Below are positions 62,636 to 64,000 of a DNA stretch of 64,000 nt, in pieces; the stretch's first letter is position 1, and the number at the start of each line of letters is the position of its first letter. The translations under genes were made by a program, and so were the position numbers. The notes under the pieces are model-generated. The model made no database searches. It was given only the letters and a program-made list of their open reading frames with translations, and was not told the DNA's origin. The DNA lies in contig NZ_CP091092.1 in NCBI RefSeq assembly GCF_029633915.1, positions 434,001 through 498,000 on the forward strand, in the 5' to 3' direction. The DNA comes from Methanomicrobium antiquum. Lineage in GTDB: Archaea; Halobacteriota; Methanomicrobia; Methanomicrobiales; Methanomicrobiaceae.

Positions 62636-63157
62636 ATGAAGATAACCAATGTTGTAGCCACCATTTCACTAAAAGGGCCTCTGGACCTGGAAAAACTGCA
62701 AACAGGACTTCCAGGATCGGAAAAAGGCAAATCACACTGGCTCAAATACCGCCTTCAGCCTGAAAACAAGTATGTGGCATTCTATAAATCCGGAAAATTC
62801 CTGCTTACAGGAGCGGATATTATTGAAAATTCAGACTCCCTGATTGAAAGAATCATTGAAAAAATACACGAAGCAGGACTCCCAGCCGAATTAAAAAAAT
62901 TCGATATATGCAACATCGTTTGTCACGATAAAATACAAATTAATTCCAGTCTGGAAGCCATTTACGAGCAATTCAGGTCCGGAGAAGAGGTTGATTGTGA
63001 ATATGAACCTGAACAATTCCCAGGGATGGTATGCAAAACCAGGGGAGTTACAATACTCCTGTTTTCTACCGGAAGCCTGGTTTGCACAGGTGCAAAAACT
63101 GTATCTGAAGCTGAAGAAGCGATTTACAACTTCTCTAATTTGCTCTCATCGCTTTAA
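62636..63157 (+). CDS. Divergent TATA-binding protein paralogue
   Basis: 173 aa, the length of archaeal TBP, with two repeats. Repeat 2 is classical: EYEPEQFPGMV and LLFSTGSLVCTGAK. Repeat 1 keeps KITNVVATISL and AFYKSGKFLLTGA but has lost the EPEQFPG loop, so only three of the four DNA-kinking phenylalanines remain. It is 33 bp after brxL on the same strand and so probably part of the BREX operon. It may direct transcription of the island or be a decoy for phage; both are inference. Confidence 0.85.
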   Translation: MKITNVVATISLKGPLDLEKLQTGLPGSEKGKSHWLKYRLQPENKYVAFYKSGKFLLTGADIIENSDSLIERIIEKIHEAGLPAELKKFDICNIVCHDKIQINSSLEAIYEQFRSGEEVDCEYEPEQFPGMVCKTRGVTILLFSTGSLVCTGAKTVSEAEEAIYNFSNLLSSL

Positions 63158-63180
63158 AAGGATTTTAACATAAAAACCCA

Positions 63181-64000
63181 TTATAAAAACCCCCTAACCT
63201 CCACATAACTCATCCTACCATGAACCCCGTCCTTCTTCACAAGATCAACAAGCCTAAGCTCCTCTAATTTTTTGATATACTCAAAAAAGTAGGTATAACC
63301 GATATTCAGCTCATCCTTCGCACGCCGCTGCACCTGTCCTGATGTGACGCCGGCAGCGTCTCCCCTCTCTTTAGACTCCCGTGTCATCTCACCGATAAGC
63401 TCAAAGAGCTGCCTCTCACCGTTCTTCAGAGTCTTAAGGGTCTCATTAACATGCACATCCTTTGAAACCGAAAAGGCCCGGCTCACATCCTCCTCAGTAA
63501 CAGATGTCCTGGCATCGTTCTCCGCATTCATCACAGACCGCTTAATCAGATCAAGGCCGACACGGAGATCCCCAATCTTCATTGAATAGTCAACAATCAG
63601 ATCAAGAATATCCCCTGAGATAACATTCGGATAAACACCCTGGAGGATTCTGGCCTGATAAATATCGTGCATCTCTGCAGCGGAATAAGGCGGGAAATAT
63701 ACCTCAGCCGGCCTGAATGATGACACAACCCCGGCATTAAGGCCATCTAAAATATTCTTATGAACATCTGAGAGAACTGCAAAAACTCCTATTCTGACTC
63801 CCTCAAATTCCTGGTGAAGTCTTAAAGCAGTAAAAAGTGTAGTGTTCATCGCACTCTTACTGCCCATATAATTAACGTCATCAAGGCAGAGAAGAACGAC
63901 TTTATTCTCTTCTGCAATCTTTTTTGCAACCGCTGCAACGAGGTTCTCAAAAGACAAACCTGCGGGCGAAATTTTAGTGTCGGTAACCTTTCGATAAACC
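63181..64000 (-). CDS. Cdc6/Orc1 replication initiator, partial
   Basis: C-terminal part only; the 5' end lies beyond the window and the frame is open to 64000. AAA+ Walker B-like VVLLCLDDVNYM, sensor-1 GVFAVLSDVHKNI, and a C-terminal winged helix ending in DGVHGRMSYVEVRGFL. Convergent with the TBP gene. Its 3' end matches the fragment at 47060, linking it to the integrated element rather than to the main chromosomal origin. Confidence 0.9.
   Translation of the reverse strand, partial: VYRKVTDTKISPAGLSFENLVAAVAKKIAEENKVVLLCLDDVNYMGSKSAMNTTLFTALRLHQEFEGVRIGVFAVLSDVHKNILDGLNAGVVSSFRPAEVYFPPYSAAEMHDIYQARILQGVYPNVISGDILDLIVDYSMKIGDLRVGLDLIKRSVMNAENDARTSVTEEDVSRAFSVSKDVHVNETLKTLKNGERQLFELIGEMTRESKERGDAAGVTSGQVQRRAKDELNIGYTYFFEYIKKLEELRLVDLVKKDGVHGRMSYVEVRGFL

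Overview
The window is euryarchaeal, from a hydrogenotrophic methanogen most likely of the Methanomicrobiales (a Methanoplanus/Methanolacinia-like genome is my guess; the genus cannot be fixed from sequence alone). The signs are tRNA-dependent cysteine synthesis (SepCysS), the methanogen-only families DUF1890/DUF1894, methanogenesis-marker-type proteins (AIR-synthase-like marker 2, DUF4445 marker 14), archaeal Shine-Dalgarno sites of the GGTGAT type, a TATA-binding protein and Cdc6/Orc1.

Region 1 (1-36 kb) is an unusually dense sulfur-metabolism region. It holds a SepCysE-SepCysS fusion behind its own tRNA-Cys, a second tRNA-Cys, a cysteine desulfurase coupled to FdhD, an NcsA/TtuA-type tRNA thiolase with a ThiS-like carrier, MoaD and MoaE, a further MoaD-like protein with an E1-like enzyme, LarE, CysK with a CysE-SufT fusion, an ArcS-like protein, NadA and a radical SAM enzyme. 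It continues with a corrinoid/MtaA-like methyltransferase module with its activator, a sulfonate/taurine-type ABC transporter, PdxS, ThiN, and a nitrogenase-like H-D-K operon of the kind used elsewhere for organosulfur reduction. Two recurrent palindromes tie the region together. Motif A (TTCACAATTGTGAA) lies before most of the biosynthetic units and directly abuts both tRNA-Cys genes. Motif B (GGCA-N5-TGCC) lies before the transporter, methyltransferase, activator and nitrogenase-like units and also upstream of both tRNA-Cys genes. I read this as a sulfur-source/cysteine-supply regulon that also covers tRNA-Cys. Two almost identical winged-helix genes (18.9 and 35.8 kb), each with motif A, bracket the second half and are candidate regulators.

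Region 2 (36-48 kb) is accessory. It has a HicBA cassette between two copies of a ~180-bp direct repeat, a PAS/receiver sensor lacking a kinase domain with a response regulator, and an integrated plasmid-like replication module (primase-helicase and small genes). Beyond these lies a scarred stretch of pseudogene remnants (winged-helix, cdc6, primase and mazF pieces) with 11-bp iteron-like repeats.

Region 3 (48-63 kb) is a BREX type-1-like phage-defence island: an EVE-domain protein, brxB, brxC, pglX, pglZ and brxL. pglX is split exactly between its methyltransferase and target-recognition halves by an overlapping Schlafen/AlbA_2-type gene. brxA is not seen. The operon ends with a divergent TATA-binding-protein paralogue, followed by a convergent cdc6/orc1 gene that runs off the window.
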